64,000 bases of DNA from Panax quinquefolius (taxonomy: Eukaryota > Streptophyta > Magnoliopsida > Apiales > Araliaceae), in assembly GCA_020205615.1 (NCBI GenBank), contig CM035166.1:96359065-96423064 (forward strand), read 5' to 3'. The translations under genes were made by a program, and so were the position numbers. A model generated the notes under the pieces. It did no database searches, was not told the DNA's origin, and worked only from the letters and a program-made list of their open reading frames with translations. How positions within the stretch are numbered: position 1 is the stretch's first letter; every line of letters begins with the position of its first letter. Shown piece after piece: positions 23,676 to 33,353 of this stretch.

Positions 23676-23757
23676 TGTGGTGCAATTTTTTGAGTTTGAG
23701 TAAAAAAAATAAAAGTTGTTCATGGGTCATTCAACTATTTCAAGTGCTGATTAGTTG

Positions 23758-23987
23758 CACTACTACAAAACAGTAAATAGATAACGCGTAAAAAACGTTG
23801 TGGTTGTTATCCCAGAAACGTCGTATTTAAGGGTGTCATTTATTTGACACCCTTTATACAACGCTTTTAAAACGTTGTAGTATGACACATCATACAACGT
23901 TTTTTTTTTAAAAACGTTGTAGATTTGTTTTCCAAAAATTATTAGATGCTTGAAAACGTTGTATATGGTATGATTCCATAACGTTTT
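23758..23987. mobile_element. CACTA-like terminus with AACGTTGT repeats
   Basis: Starts CACTACTACAAAA at 23758 and contains at least seven copies of AACGTTGT/ACAACGTT in both orientations up to 23987. This resembles a CACTA terminus plus subterminal array of a third subfamily. It is cut on the right by the second MITE copy. Confidence 0.55.
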
Positions 23988-24250
23988 CTATTTTTTTTAA
24001 TATTTTGTGGAATAAGAATTTTTTTTATAATACAGTATTTTGTGTGTGATTTGGATACATAAAACAAAATATGTTTGTACAGACTGTACATGCATATTTT
24101 GTTATATGTATCCAAATCACACCAAAAACACTGTATTATGAAAAAATTCTAGTTCCATAAAATATTAAACTTTTTTTTAGTTGTTTTAAAAAAAAAACCA
24201 AAAAAAATAAAAATTTGGGCTCAGATTTTAATCAGTGCAGAGTCCGGACT
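23988..24250. repeat. Foldback MITE, copy 2 (left arm truncated)
   Basis: Same centre TGTACAGACTGTACA (about 24075-24089) and right arm as copy 1, ending AGTCCGGACT at 24250. The left arm lacks its outer 75 bases or so. It is followed by an (AT)n run and then by the family B insertion. Confidence 0.75.
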
Positions 24251-24256
24251 TTGATC

Positions 24257-24257
<1 letters not shown>

Positions 24258-24311
<54 letters not shown>
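24258..24311. repeat. (AT)n microsatellite at B insertion site
   Basis: About 27 AT dinucleotides end exactly where the LTR (TGACGCCCCC) begins. The run resumes after the element at about 31732, so element B inserted into the microsatellite. Confidence 0.9.
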
Positions 24312-24314
<3 letters not shown>

Positions 24315-26892
24315 CGCCCCCAAAATTAGGTATACATCACCCATCTTGAGTCGCCAGATACATGGTATAGAATTCAAATACAACTTAATAATACAACTGT
24401 CGTGTACAATATGACAAAACATAAACTGTGAGTTTGAATATAAATATTGTCTACTAGAGAGTATATAAACTCAAAAAGAGTCCTCATTACAATTATTATC
24501 ACACTATTTCACATAATAGTGAGGACTACTAATGCACCATCTAGGACTATCACTCTGTTCCCCGACTAGTCCCAACTACATTCTCATTTCCTGAAGAAAA
24601 CAGTGAAAGAAAGAGTGAGCTCAACTAGCCCAGTAAGAAATATTATGACTAAGATAATGCAGAATAAATTATCATTAGCCTTCAACAGTGTTAAACTGAT
24701 AAAATATAATAACTATCAAGTTTAACTGCAGCGGAATAAGAAATCCATTAGAAGAGTCAAGTAGAGAATAAAATCTACTATCTTCTATGATTTAAAAGGT
24801 TTTTCATGACTTTTATCGCTGAGACTCAGCTTAATAAATAATCCACATCATCAAATCATCACTGCACTACAGGCCAAGGATATTCTTTAGTATCACGACC
24901 ACGAATTATCCATGCACTACGGCTAAAAATAATCATGTTTTCATCAACGGTCCTGATCATGCCATAAAATAATTCATCTTTGCACTACGGCCAAAGAGAA
25001 TCCATAGCCATAATCATACCAAAAACTGTCCATCAATGCACTACGAGCCAATGAGGACTTTTTCCACATCATTTGTAGCATTACGGTTATGATTATACCG
25101 AATAATCCCTAGTCATAATCATACCAAGTCAATCTATGCACTACAGGCCACAGATGACTTTCAAAAAAATAAACAGGAGGATGATGACAATGATATAAGA
25201 ATTCAATAAAACAAGTTCAAAAATTAATTTATCTAGGAACTGATAACGTCCAAATTGTCAACATGATACTGCTTTGTAGAGTAAAATTCAAGAATGCTCA
25301 GAAGAATATTTCCATGAAAAGATACTGGATGAAGCGCAAATATCAATGATATTTCACTAATTTCATGGAGTCTAGAAGTCAAAAATTTAACCAACTGAGT
25401 ATAATAAAGAATGGAATAACAAAAGAAATTGTCATGCATGCGGTAATTTGCATAGACAGGTTATTCCAACAGAATAATAATAACAGAACCAGGTCAAGCG
25501 AAATTACATGCAAGCGGATATTCCAACGTAATAATAAATAAGAATCTAACAGTCCCAATCAGCAAAAACATGCATATGACATGATATTATTCAACGAATA
25601 ATAAATAATCGAACCAGGTCCAAATAGAAAACGCATGAATGGATATATTTCCAACGAATAATAAAGAATGGAATATTAGAAGAATTTCACCATGTATGCA
25701 AAGATTTTGCATAGACGGGTTATTCCAACATAATAATAAAGAATGGAATAAAAAAAATTTCACCAAGTATAGGGTAGCTCACAGATACAAAGTTATTCCA
25801 ATGTAATAATAAAGAATTGAATAACAGAAGTTCTCTTCATAAATAAGAAAGAAAGAGTACCCCTTACGAGTACAACAAATAATATTCCCTACGAGTACAA
25901 CAAATAATATTCTCTACGAGTACAATAAATAATATTTCCTACGAGTACAACAAATAATATTCCCTACCTTAGAAAGAAGAGTATTGGATATAATAGTAGT
26001 GAAGTAGCAGAACACTTTTCTTCTTTCTCTCTATAGTTTATCTTTCTAGAGTTTCAGTGAATTCGTAAGAAATAATGAAGGAATGAGCTTCTAATTATAA
26101 AAAATGGATCTAGATAGTAACTAACTCATGAATGTATCCAGTTGATTTACTTTAATCGACGGTCCATATTTAAAGCAAAATCTTTTAAATAAAATATAAT
26201 ATATTCTATTTATAATCTAATAAAACGAATAACTTTATAAAAGATTTTACTATGTAAATACTATCGCAGACTTATGAAAACACTATGCATAATAAAATAT
26301 AATATATTCTAATTATTGTCTAATAAAACAGATAACTTTATAAAAGTATTACATTTTATATAAAAAAGATTTTACTATGCAAAACACTATCGCAGAGCTT
26401 TATGTAACACTATGCATAATAAAATATAATATATTCTATTTATAGAATAACTTTATAAAAGTATTACATTTTATTACATTAATAATATCAATAAAACAAA
26501 ACCGAAAGTGACTTATCACGTAAGCATCAATAATCAATACTACCGTGTGCTACTATGCAACCACGCCAGACATTCGCATACTTTTAACACCGGGTGTTTC
26601 AACAGTTAACGGTAAAATTTTCGCCGTTATTTTCATAAAGTATTTTTGTCATTTTCTCATTCCGACAATAATTCCGTTGCAGGGTCCACCAATGATTGTG
26701 CCGTTGTACGAATATTCCCTGATAAAACAAATATTCCCCGACCAATCGAATATAATATGACAACTTGCATACTTTGCAAAATTTATAAATATTACCCACA
26801 ACTATAACATTATATCAAATCCACACCATAATATTCAAAAAAATATATTTCGAGAAGATAAAATCTTTATTCATAAAATCTGGGGTCTCACA
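24312..26892 (-). repeat. 3' LTR of family B
   Basis: 2581 bases, closely similar to 29225-31726. Read on the minus strand it has a TATA box (about 26095), a leader with GGAATATTATTTGTTGTACTC repeats (25860-25965), the TTATTCCA...TGGAATAA hairpin class (25440-25830), the GCCYGTAGTG hairpin class (24870-25160), and GGGCTAGTTGAGCTCACTC before a pyrimidine-TTCAG site (about 24595). Confidence 0.85.
24870..25160 (-). repeat. Hairpin minisatellite in 3' LTR of B
   Basis: On the minus strand, units such as GTCATCTGTG-GCCTGTAGTG-CATAGATTGAC (about 25129-25159) and ATCCTTG-GCCTGTAGTG-CAGTGAT (about 24862-24889). Stem sequence differs between units while the loop stays the same. The 5' LTR of this element has the equivalent array at 29780-30070. 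Confidence 0.75.
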
Positions 26893-26903
26893 ATCTCCCC
26901 TCC

Positions 26904-27197
26904 TTATGAAATTTCACCCTCGAAATTTACGTACGTACCTGGTATGCCGAAGAGGTGAGGATCCCTTGACTTCATTTCAGATTCTAATTTTTGAGGTATA
27001 ACCTTTGAGTGTTGAATATGATCCTTCTTATCCAAGATTTTAACATGTATCTCCTCATACGTTAAATCTTCTGCTATATCGTTTAGTTTTAATTTAATAA
27101 TGTGGTACGGGTCATCCACATATTTACGTAACATCGATACGTTAAAAATGTTATGAACACGAGACATACTTGACGGTAAAACGAGTCTATAAGCCAT
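26904..27197 (-). pseudogene. Integrase C-terminal remnant (gypsy, chromodomain-associated type)
   Basis: The 97-residue minus-strand frame has AYRLVLPSSMSRVHNIFNVS near its start, then MLRKYVDDP, LTYEEIHVKILDKKD and a terminal PHLFGIPGT. This is the conserved segment after the integrase core in Ty3/gypsy chromoviruses, where the family norm has SRVHNVFHVSMLRKY and a YPHLF end. The central part expected before PHLF (a region with KVLW and EATWE in the family) is missing, so an internal deletion is inferred. It reads straight into the 3' untranslated region and polypurine tract at about 26893-26905. It is the last pol piece in the element and is not functional alone. Confidence 0.8.
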
Positions 27198-27232
27198 AGT
27201 TCCTACTCGATCGAGACTTTTAAATGGGCTAA

Positions 27233-27600
27233 TTAAATCGAGGGTTGAGATTTTCTCTCTTTGTCGATTCTTGCTTCTAGAATAACGCCCTCTTGAACCT
27301 TCTTCTTCACATTTATCAGGTCCGGGTGTGTAGCTTGAGCGGCTTTAACTTTATCGATTAAAGTCGATTCTACTCGTATATTCGTTATCTTCACTTGGGT
27401 TCCTAGAGTCTTTAACTCTATCTTCATCATTTGTAAGTCGTACGAAATGGGCCTTTATGTTAACAACATCGCACTCATAAACGCATACGATCTTCTACTC
27501 AATGCGTCAGCTACCACGTTCGCTTTCCCATGATGGTATTGAATGGTACGATCGTAATCTTCAATAGCTCGAGCCAACGTCTTTGGCACGTTATACGTTC
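27233..27600 (-). pseudogene. RNase H end and integrase-proximal linker remnant
   Basis: On the minus strand, about 27600-27480 gives an RNase H C-terminal stretch with a TIQYHHGKANVVADALSRR motif; the HxGxxNxxADALSR pattern is diagnostic of Ty3/gypsy RNase H. The following frame, 27430-27233, has ELKTLGTQVKITNIRVESTL and KAAQATHPDLINVKKKV, the linker between RNase H and the integrase zinc finger. The frames are not continuous. The upstream side jumps at about 27610 to a sequence with KFPDV (about 27715), the protease to reverse-transcriptase linker in chromoviruses. The whole reverse transcriptase is therefore deleted. Confidence 0.75.
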
Positions 27601-27774
27601 GTTTTAGTTGAAGAAATATTTGAGGGTTTTAGAAATGGGTTTTGTACTGGGGTCAATACAAAATTCAATTTCACGCTCTAGGGGTAGGCTAAGAAGACTT
27701 CAAGATTACGTCAGGAAATTTATTAACAATAGAAATATCATTCAAAGCTGTGACCCTCATCAAAGACTTGGATA

Positions 27775-27915
27775 GTACGTCACATTGATACCTATCAACT
27801 TGCCATCGTCATTCACGACATCGCCTACAGAAAGTCTGGCTTCGGTGCATTCCACACAAGGAAGTCAATAACGAAAGGACCGGGGCTCTTTACTTATGGC
27901 TTGATATGACAATGA
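27775..27915 (-). other. Segment shared with the family A primer-binding-site interval
   Basis: Read on the minus strand, it matches 4737-4870 of family A: AAGTAAAGAGCCCCG, then TGACTTCCTGT, then GGCAA-TTGATAGGTA-CAATGTGA. In A it lies between two primer-binding sites; here it lies between protease and reverse-transcriptase remnants. The direction of transfer is unclear. Confidence 0.6.
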
Positions 27916-27959
27916 TTGACTTTAGTGGTTTGGTTGCTTAAATTCACATAACAGGTTGG

Positions 27960-28257
27960 TTAGGAATATGAAAGCTAACAAACTTACGAAAAGCATGATG
28001 AGTAGTTAACCAATCGATTCCAAAAATCACATCCATGCAAATATTTTCAAAGAGATAAGATCGACAGGTAACGTGAAAGTGTTGATTTGAATCAAACAAG
28101 ATTTATAAATAGTAGAGGTAACGAAGGTTTCTCCCAACAGAGTTTCAACAGATAAATCAAAGTCTAATTTCTCCGGAGTCAAATTTAAACATTGAACACA
28201 ACTAGATGAAATAAAAGAGTGGTAGAACTGGTATCTAATAAGGTATAAACTTCGCAA
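27960..28257 (-). pseudogene. Retropepsin-like aspartic protease remnant
   Basis: The minus-strand frame (28257-28027) reads HSFISSSCVQCLNLTPEKLD, then ETFVTSTIYKSCLIQINTF and LPVDLI, matching the retropepsin family of plant gypsy elements (typically LLDSGASHSFIS...). The line continues in another frame near 28020 with DVIFGIDWL, equivalent to the conserved GMDWL. The catalytic triad region is damaged: the frame just upstream reads LLDTSST where D-T/S-G is needed, and a shift separates it from HSFIS. It is therefore inactive as read. Order and orientation between gag and RNase H pieces are correct. Confidence 0.75.
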
Positions 28258-28317
28258 GAGTTTATCATTAACTTATCCGTAATAACTTCGTTCGGGTTCC
28301 TCGACAAACGCTCTCAC

Positions 28318-29057
28318 TTAAACTACTGGATTTGACTTTGTTATAGGGTACATTCCACCCTTAAGTGCTTCTTCACATTTCTGATCCATGATTTGAATCA
28401 TTATTCTCCGATCCATATCGAATTGGGGTTGACCGCTATGCACATGATAATTCTGAATTCGATGTTGGATTCTCCCAAATGTTATCCAAAAAGAAAAATC
28501 CATTTCATCTATTTTGGCTTTATTGGATCGGACGTCTTTTTCTACAATATCTATACGTCGTGCGGCTTTTACCCATGCGTCATCTATTCTCCTTCGTTCA
28601 GTTGTTTTTGCTTTCATCAGAACTTTGATCATATCATTCTCAAATTCCAGCTCTAATATCTTATACTCTGCCAAAGAGTGCTTCTGTTCAAGCATCGCAC
28701 ATCGGGTACACAATTTTGAATGGTTGCATCTCTTCGCTCCACAACCGCCTGCCGTTCTTCAGCCTGCTCTTCTAACTCATGAATACGATTTTGTAATGCT
28801 AAATTTTGATCATAAAATTCTTCTAATAAATTCTCTTCAGGTTCCTCTTCTTCCTCTTTTTCCTCACTCTCAGCTGCTACCTCTGCAACTAGCTCGGGTG
28901 CAACTATTAGTTCTTCACGCACCACGTAGATATCTCTAATTTCTTCTTCGTCTGACATCACATTAACCTGGTTAGTGATTAAAGGTGTCTCAACGGTCTC
29001 GTGTGCTTCATTGCTTATCTCAACATTTTCGGATGCCATTTGCAAATACTGCCACAA
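28318..29057 (-). pseudogene. Gag-like acidic coiled-coil protein of family B (one frameshift)
   Basis: The first frame (29057-28653) starts MWQYLQMASENVE, has an acidic block with a glutamate run, and then LYDQNLALQNRIHELEE-type heptads. At about 28700 the homology moves to a second frame (to 28318) with MLEQKHSLAEYKILELEFEN, RIDDAWVKAARRIDIVEKDV and MDFSFWITFGRIQHRIQNYH. Both parts match family A (5071-5698), so about 240 residues form one protein split by a frameshift. No CCHC knuckle is seen. Its position directly after the primer-binding region supports a gag role; the domain family is not recognised. Confidence 0.65.
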
Positions 29058-29224
29058 AATAAAGGTTAATTGACATGTAACACATTATCCATATACTCTG
29101 ACCGACCAATTAAATATCAAATAAACTTAGGTAGGTCATACTAGCGAAGGAATTCCCCTCCTCCCCTCCTAGTTCTTGTCTCACATCTCACCAGGGGATC
29201 ATATCCCTAAGTTTTGATACTAAC

Positions 29225-31726
29225 CGGCGCCCCCAAAATTAGGTATACATCACCCATCTTGAGTCGCCAGATACATGGTATAGAATTCAAATACAACTTA
29301 ATAATACAACTGTCGTGTACAATACGACAAAACATAAACTGTGAGTTTCAATACAAATATTGTCTACTAGAGAGTATACAAACTCAAAAAGAGTCCTCAT
29401 TACAATTATTATCACACTATTTCACATAATAGTGAGGACTACTAATGCACCATCTAGGACCATCACTCTATTCCCCGGCTAGTCCCAACTACATTCTCAT
29501 TTCACGAAGAATACAAGGAAAGAAGAAAGGTGAGCTCAACTAGCCCAGTAAGAAATATTATGACTAAGATAATGCAGAATAAATTATCATTAGCCTTCAA
29601 TAGTGTTAAACTGTTAAAATATAATAACAATCAAATTTAACTGCAGCGGAACAAGCAATCCATTAGAAGAGTCAAGTAGAGAATAAAATCTACTATCTTC
29701 TATGATTTAAAAGGTTTTTCATGACTTTTATCGCTGAGACTCAGCTTAATAAATAATCCACATCATCATATGATCCCTGCACTACAGGCCAAGGATATTC
29801 TTTAGTATCACGATCACGATTTATCCATGCACTACGGCTAAAGATAATCATGTTTTCATCAACGGTCCTGAACCATGCCATAAAATAATTCATCTTTGCA
29901 CTACGGCCAAATAGAATCCATAGCCATAATCATACCAAAAACTGTCCATCAATGCACTACGGGCCAATGAGGACTTTTTCCACATCATTTGTAACATTAC
30001 GGTTATGATTATACCGAATAATCCCTGGTCATAATCATACCAAGTCCATCTATACACTACAAGCCACTGATGACTTTCAAAAAAATAAACATGAGGATGA
30101 TGACAATGATATAAGAATTCAATAAAACAAGTTCAAGAATTAATTTATCTAGGAACTGATAACGTCCAAATTGTCAACATGATACTGCTTTGTAGAGTAA
30201 AATTCAAGAATGCTCAGAAGAATATTTCCATGAAAAGATACTGGATGAAGCGCAAATATCAAGGATATTCCACTAATTTCATGGTGTATAGAAGTCAAAA
30301 CTTTAACCAACTGAGTATAATAAAAAATGGAATAACAAAATAAATCACCATGCATGCGGTACTTTGCATGATGGTTATTCCAATGTATAATAATAATCTA
30401 AACAAAATCATGCGAAACTCGCACCGACGGGATATTCCAACATAATAATAAATAATCGGAACCAAGTCCCAAATAAAAACGCATGCATGGATATTCCAAT
30501 GTAATAATAAATAATCTGAATCAGTCCCACAGAAAAAGCACACGACGGTATATTCCAACAGAATAATAAAGAATGGAATATTAGAAGAATTTCACCATGT
30601 ATGCAGTACTTTGCATAGACAGGTTATTCCAACATAATAATAAAGAATGGAATAACAGAAGAATTTCACCAAGTATAGGGTAGCTCACAGATATCTGAGT
30701 TATTCCAATGTAATAATAAAGAATGGAATAACGTAAGTTCTCTTCATAAATAAGAAAGAAAGAGTACCCTTACGAGTACAACAAATAATATTCCCTACGA
30801 AGTACAACAAATAATATTCCCTACCTTAGAAAGAAGAACCTTGGATATAAAAGTAGTGAAGTAGCGAACAACACTTTTTTTTCTCTATAGTTTATCTTTC
30901 TGAGTTTGAAAGGAATTCGTAAGAAATAATGAAGGAATGAGCTTCTATTTATAGAAAAATGGATCGCATAAGAACTAACTCATGAATCATCCGTATTAAT
31001 TTACTTTAATCTGACGGTCCATATTTAAAGCAAAATTTTTAAATAAAATATAATATATTCTATTTATAATCTAATAAAACGAATAACTTTATAAAAGATT
31101 TTACTATGCAAACACTATGCATAATAAAATATAATATATTCTAATTATTATCTAATAAAATGATAACTTTATAAAAGTATTACATTTTTTATATAAAAAA
31201 AATTTTTACTACGAAAACACTATCACATAGCATAACATGTAACACTACGCGTAATAAAATATAATATATTCTATTTATAGAATAACTTTATAAAAGTATT
31301 CATTTTATTACATTAATAATATCAATAAAACAAAACCGAGTGACTTATCACGTAAAGCATCAATAATCAATACCGCGTAATCTTTCTACGCAACCACGCC
31401 AGACATCGTATTTTTAACACCGGGTGTTTCAACAGCTAATCAGTAAAATTTCCATGCCGTTATTTTCATAAAGTATTTTTGTCATTTTCTCATTCCGAAC
31501 CAATAATTCCGTTGCATAGGTCCACCAATGATTGTCTTGTCAGCATTTAATATTCCCGATAAAACAAATATTCCCCACCAATCGAATATAATATAACAAC
31601 TTGCATACTTTGAAAATTTATAAATACTACCCACAACTATAACATTATATCAAATCCACACCATAATATTCAAAAAAAAATATTTCGAAAAATAAAATCT
31701 TTATTCATAAAATCTAGGGTCTCACA
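29225..31726 (-). repeat. 5' LTR of family B
   Basis: 2502 bases, colinear with 24312-26892. The edge facing the internal region is CGGCGCCCCC instead of TGACGCCCCC. The adjacent primer-binding site is mutated (minus strand TTAGTATCAAAACTTAGGG in place of TTGGTATCAGAGCTTAGGG). Hairpin arrays lie at 29780-30070 (GCCYGTAGTG loop) and 30350-30735 (TTATTCCA type). Confidence 0.85.
30350..30735 (-). repeat. Second hairpin class (TTATTCCA...TGGAATAA) in 5' LTR of B
   Basis: Units of about 80 bases, each with TTATTCCA (or ATATTCCA), a 17-19-base T/A-rich loop ending near TTATTA, and the complementary TGGAATAA (or TGGAATAT). Equivalent arrays occur at 25440-25830, 40680-41050, 45600-45960 and 47830-48020. 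Confidence 0.7.
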
Positions 31727-31729
31727 CAC

Positions 31730-31807
<78 letters not shown>

Positions 31808-31890
31808 TGCAATTTTTTGAGTTTGAGTAACAAAAATTAAAAATTGTTCCTGGGTCATTCAACTATTTCAAGTGCTGATTAGTAATTGGG
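31727..31890. repeat. Microsatellite and MITE flank continued after element B
   Basis: CA/TA/TG runs followed by GTGTGGTGCAATTTTTTGAG and TTCAACTATTTCAAGTGCTG, colinear with 23573-23757. This is the right part of the second MITE-plus-flank copy, separated from its left part (23988-24311) by element B. Confidence 0.8.
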
Positions 31891-32868
31891 TGAAGAGCCG
31901 TTGAATCCTGGAATAGGATTTTGTCAGTGACCTTAGCACCGAGAAAAGTTCTCCGAGATGCGAAATTTCTACTTAATGATAGTGCGCTGCACGCCTCAGC
32001 TCAAAATTATTCGCTATAAATCGATAAGTTCTATTTCTGCTATTCTTTTATTTGATAGTTGAATCTTATATATTATTTGTGTTTCACCAACATACTATTA
32101 TCGACGGAATTAGTCCGTCGACAATAATTCCGTCGGTAATACCAGCCATAATTTCGCCGCAAATGTATAATTCCGACCGAATTATCGATAGATTTATCCC
32201 CGATCAGCTTTATTACGATGGAAATTTCTACAAAATATTCCGAAAAAAATTAAGTTTTTTCTCTTGTACTGATTTACTGATGCTAATCAATAAACACATA
32301 TCAGTATATAACTGATCATCTGTAGTCACCATGTTTGTTTCCTTATCACTCTTTTGCCTTCCTATAGCATAATTTTTACCCTAGCTTGTGAATATTCTTC
32401 AATCTGCTAAAAAGTACGTGCATGGCATATAATTTAAATTTGGAAAAAATCAGCTCAGGGAACAGAAATTAACAAATAAAATAAGAAAATCCAAGAGATG
32501 CAGAACAATATTAAGTTGCATAGGTTTTCGCGTTAGATCGATCCAATTAGATATGTTGCTAACTTCCACTCTAAAACCAAGTTAATTAGGTTATCTTGTG
32601 GTTTTCTACATCTAAATCACATGTACTGTCATTACAACTAGGACTCGAAACATTTTTTTAAACTGGGATTCTCAGATTCCCAGATAAAATAGTTCCACTG
32701 AGCGACAAACTGAAACACGAAAATTGTAATATTTTTAAAAGGGTTGGGCTACATGTCCCACCTTGTTATTGTATTATTTTTTTAGATTTTAATAAAAACA
32801 ACACCCTTGTTGCCGTTGTATAACACACAATAAATAAATAGAAAACCAACCAAAAAGTATTATTTTAA
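31891..32868. other. Intergenic stretch with CACTA-type subterminal repeats at 32095-32260
   Basis: 32095-32260 contains CGACGGAATTAGTCCGTCG and further TTCCGTCGG/TTCCGACCG copies, the same motif as the CACTA ends at 16698 and 53655. No terminus is visible, so this is a fragment. The rest, to the MITE at 32869, shows no gene, RNA or repeat I can name. Confidence 0.5.
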
Positions 32869-33231
32869 CTCTTCCAAAATTAGATATACATTTTGACTTT
32901 TTTGAGTCAATTTGTGAAATTCAAAAATTCAAAATTGATATGAATTTATTTAGTTTTAATACAACAAATATAACAATTGTAATCTAACTATAAAGTACTA
33001 CTAATTATCATCTTTATTGTTTTCAAAACTTGAGTGAAATTACATCAATTTTAAGTTTTAGGATTTCTCTAATTGACTTTAAAAAGTCAAAATATATCTT
33101 TAATTTTGGAACGGATATAATACTAATTATCATATTTATAACTTTAAATGAATTTATATCAATTTAAATTTTAAAATTTTATAAATTGATTTAAAAAGTC
33201 AGAGTAGATCTCTAATTTTGTAACCGGGGAA
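32869..33231. repeat. Stowaway-like MITE with duplicated right half
   Basis: Left end CTCTTCCAAAATTAGATATA followed by CATTTTGACTTTTT. Right end, inverted, AAAAAGTCAAAATATATCTT then TAATTTTGGAACGG at 33101-33114. The right half (from ACTAATTATCAT, about 32999) is repeated in tandem to 33231, ending AAAAAGTCAGAGTAGATCTC then TAATTTTGTAACCGG. The distal end lies about 120 bases before the SABATH gene 1 start codon. Confidence 0.6.
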
Positions 33232-33310
33232 ATATTAACTAAGAAGTAATTAACCAAACAAAAAGGATCATAAAGAAATGTGTCCCCCCGTTAGTGGTGT
33301 AAGGTCTTCT

Positions 33311-33318
33311 ACAAATAA
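33311..33318 (+). promoter_or_regulatory. Degenerate TATA-like box of SABATH gene 1
   Basis: ACAAATAA in TTCTACAAATAAGT, about 36 bases before the ATG. It aligns with the intact TATATAA of SABATH gene 2 (58894-58900), with shared downstream CTGTTTT-CAAG. The box appears weakened in this copy. Confidence 0.45.
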
Positions 33319-33353
33319 GTTGCTGTTTTCCAAGTACAGCACACAATTAAGCC

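Larger units (their letters stand above)
24312..31726 (-). mobile_element. Ty3/gypsy chromovirus-type deletion derivative (family B)
   Basis: Minus-strand element. 3' LTR 24312-26892, internal region 26893-29224, 5' LTR 29225-31726. LTRs begin TGTGAGACCCC (TGTGAGACCCT in the 5' copy) and end TTGGGGGCGTCA on the minus strand. Internal remnants in the expected order gag, protease, RNase H, integrase C-terminus identify Ty3/gypsy, and the integrase tail is of the type linked to a chromodomain in Tekay/Del-like chromoviruses. Reverse transcriptase and the integrase core are deleted. The flanks are TA/CA microsatellite, so a target-site duplication cannot be read. Confidence 0.85.

Noticed and set aside
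23440..23730. Open frames rich in Thr-His or Tyr-Ile.
   Set aside because: Direct translation of TG and TA microsatellites.
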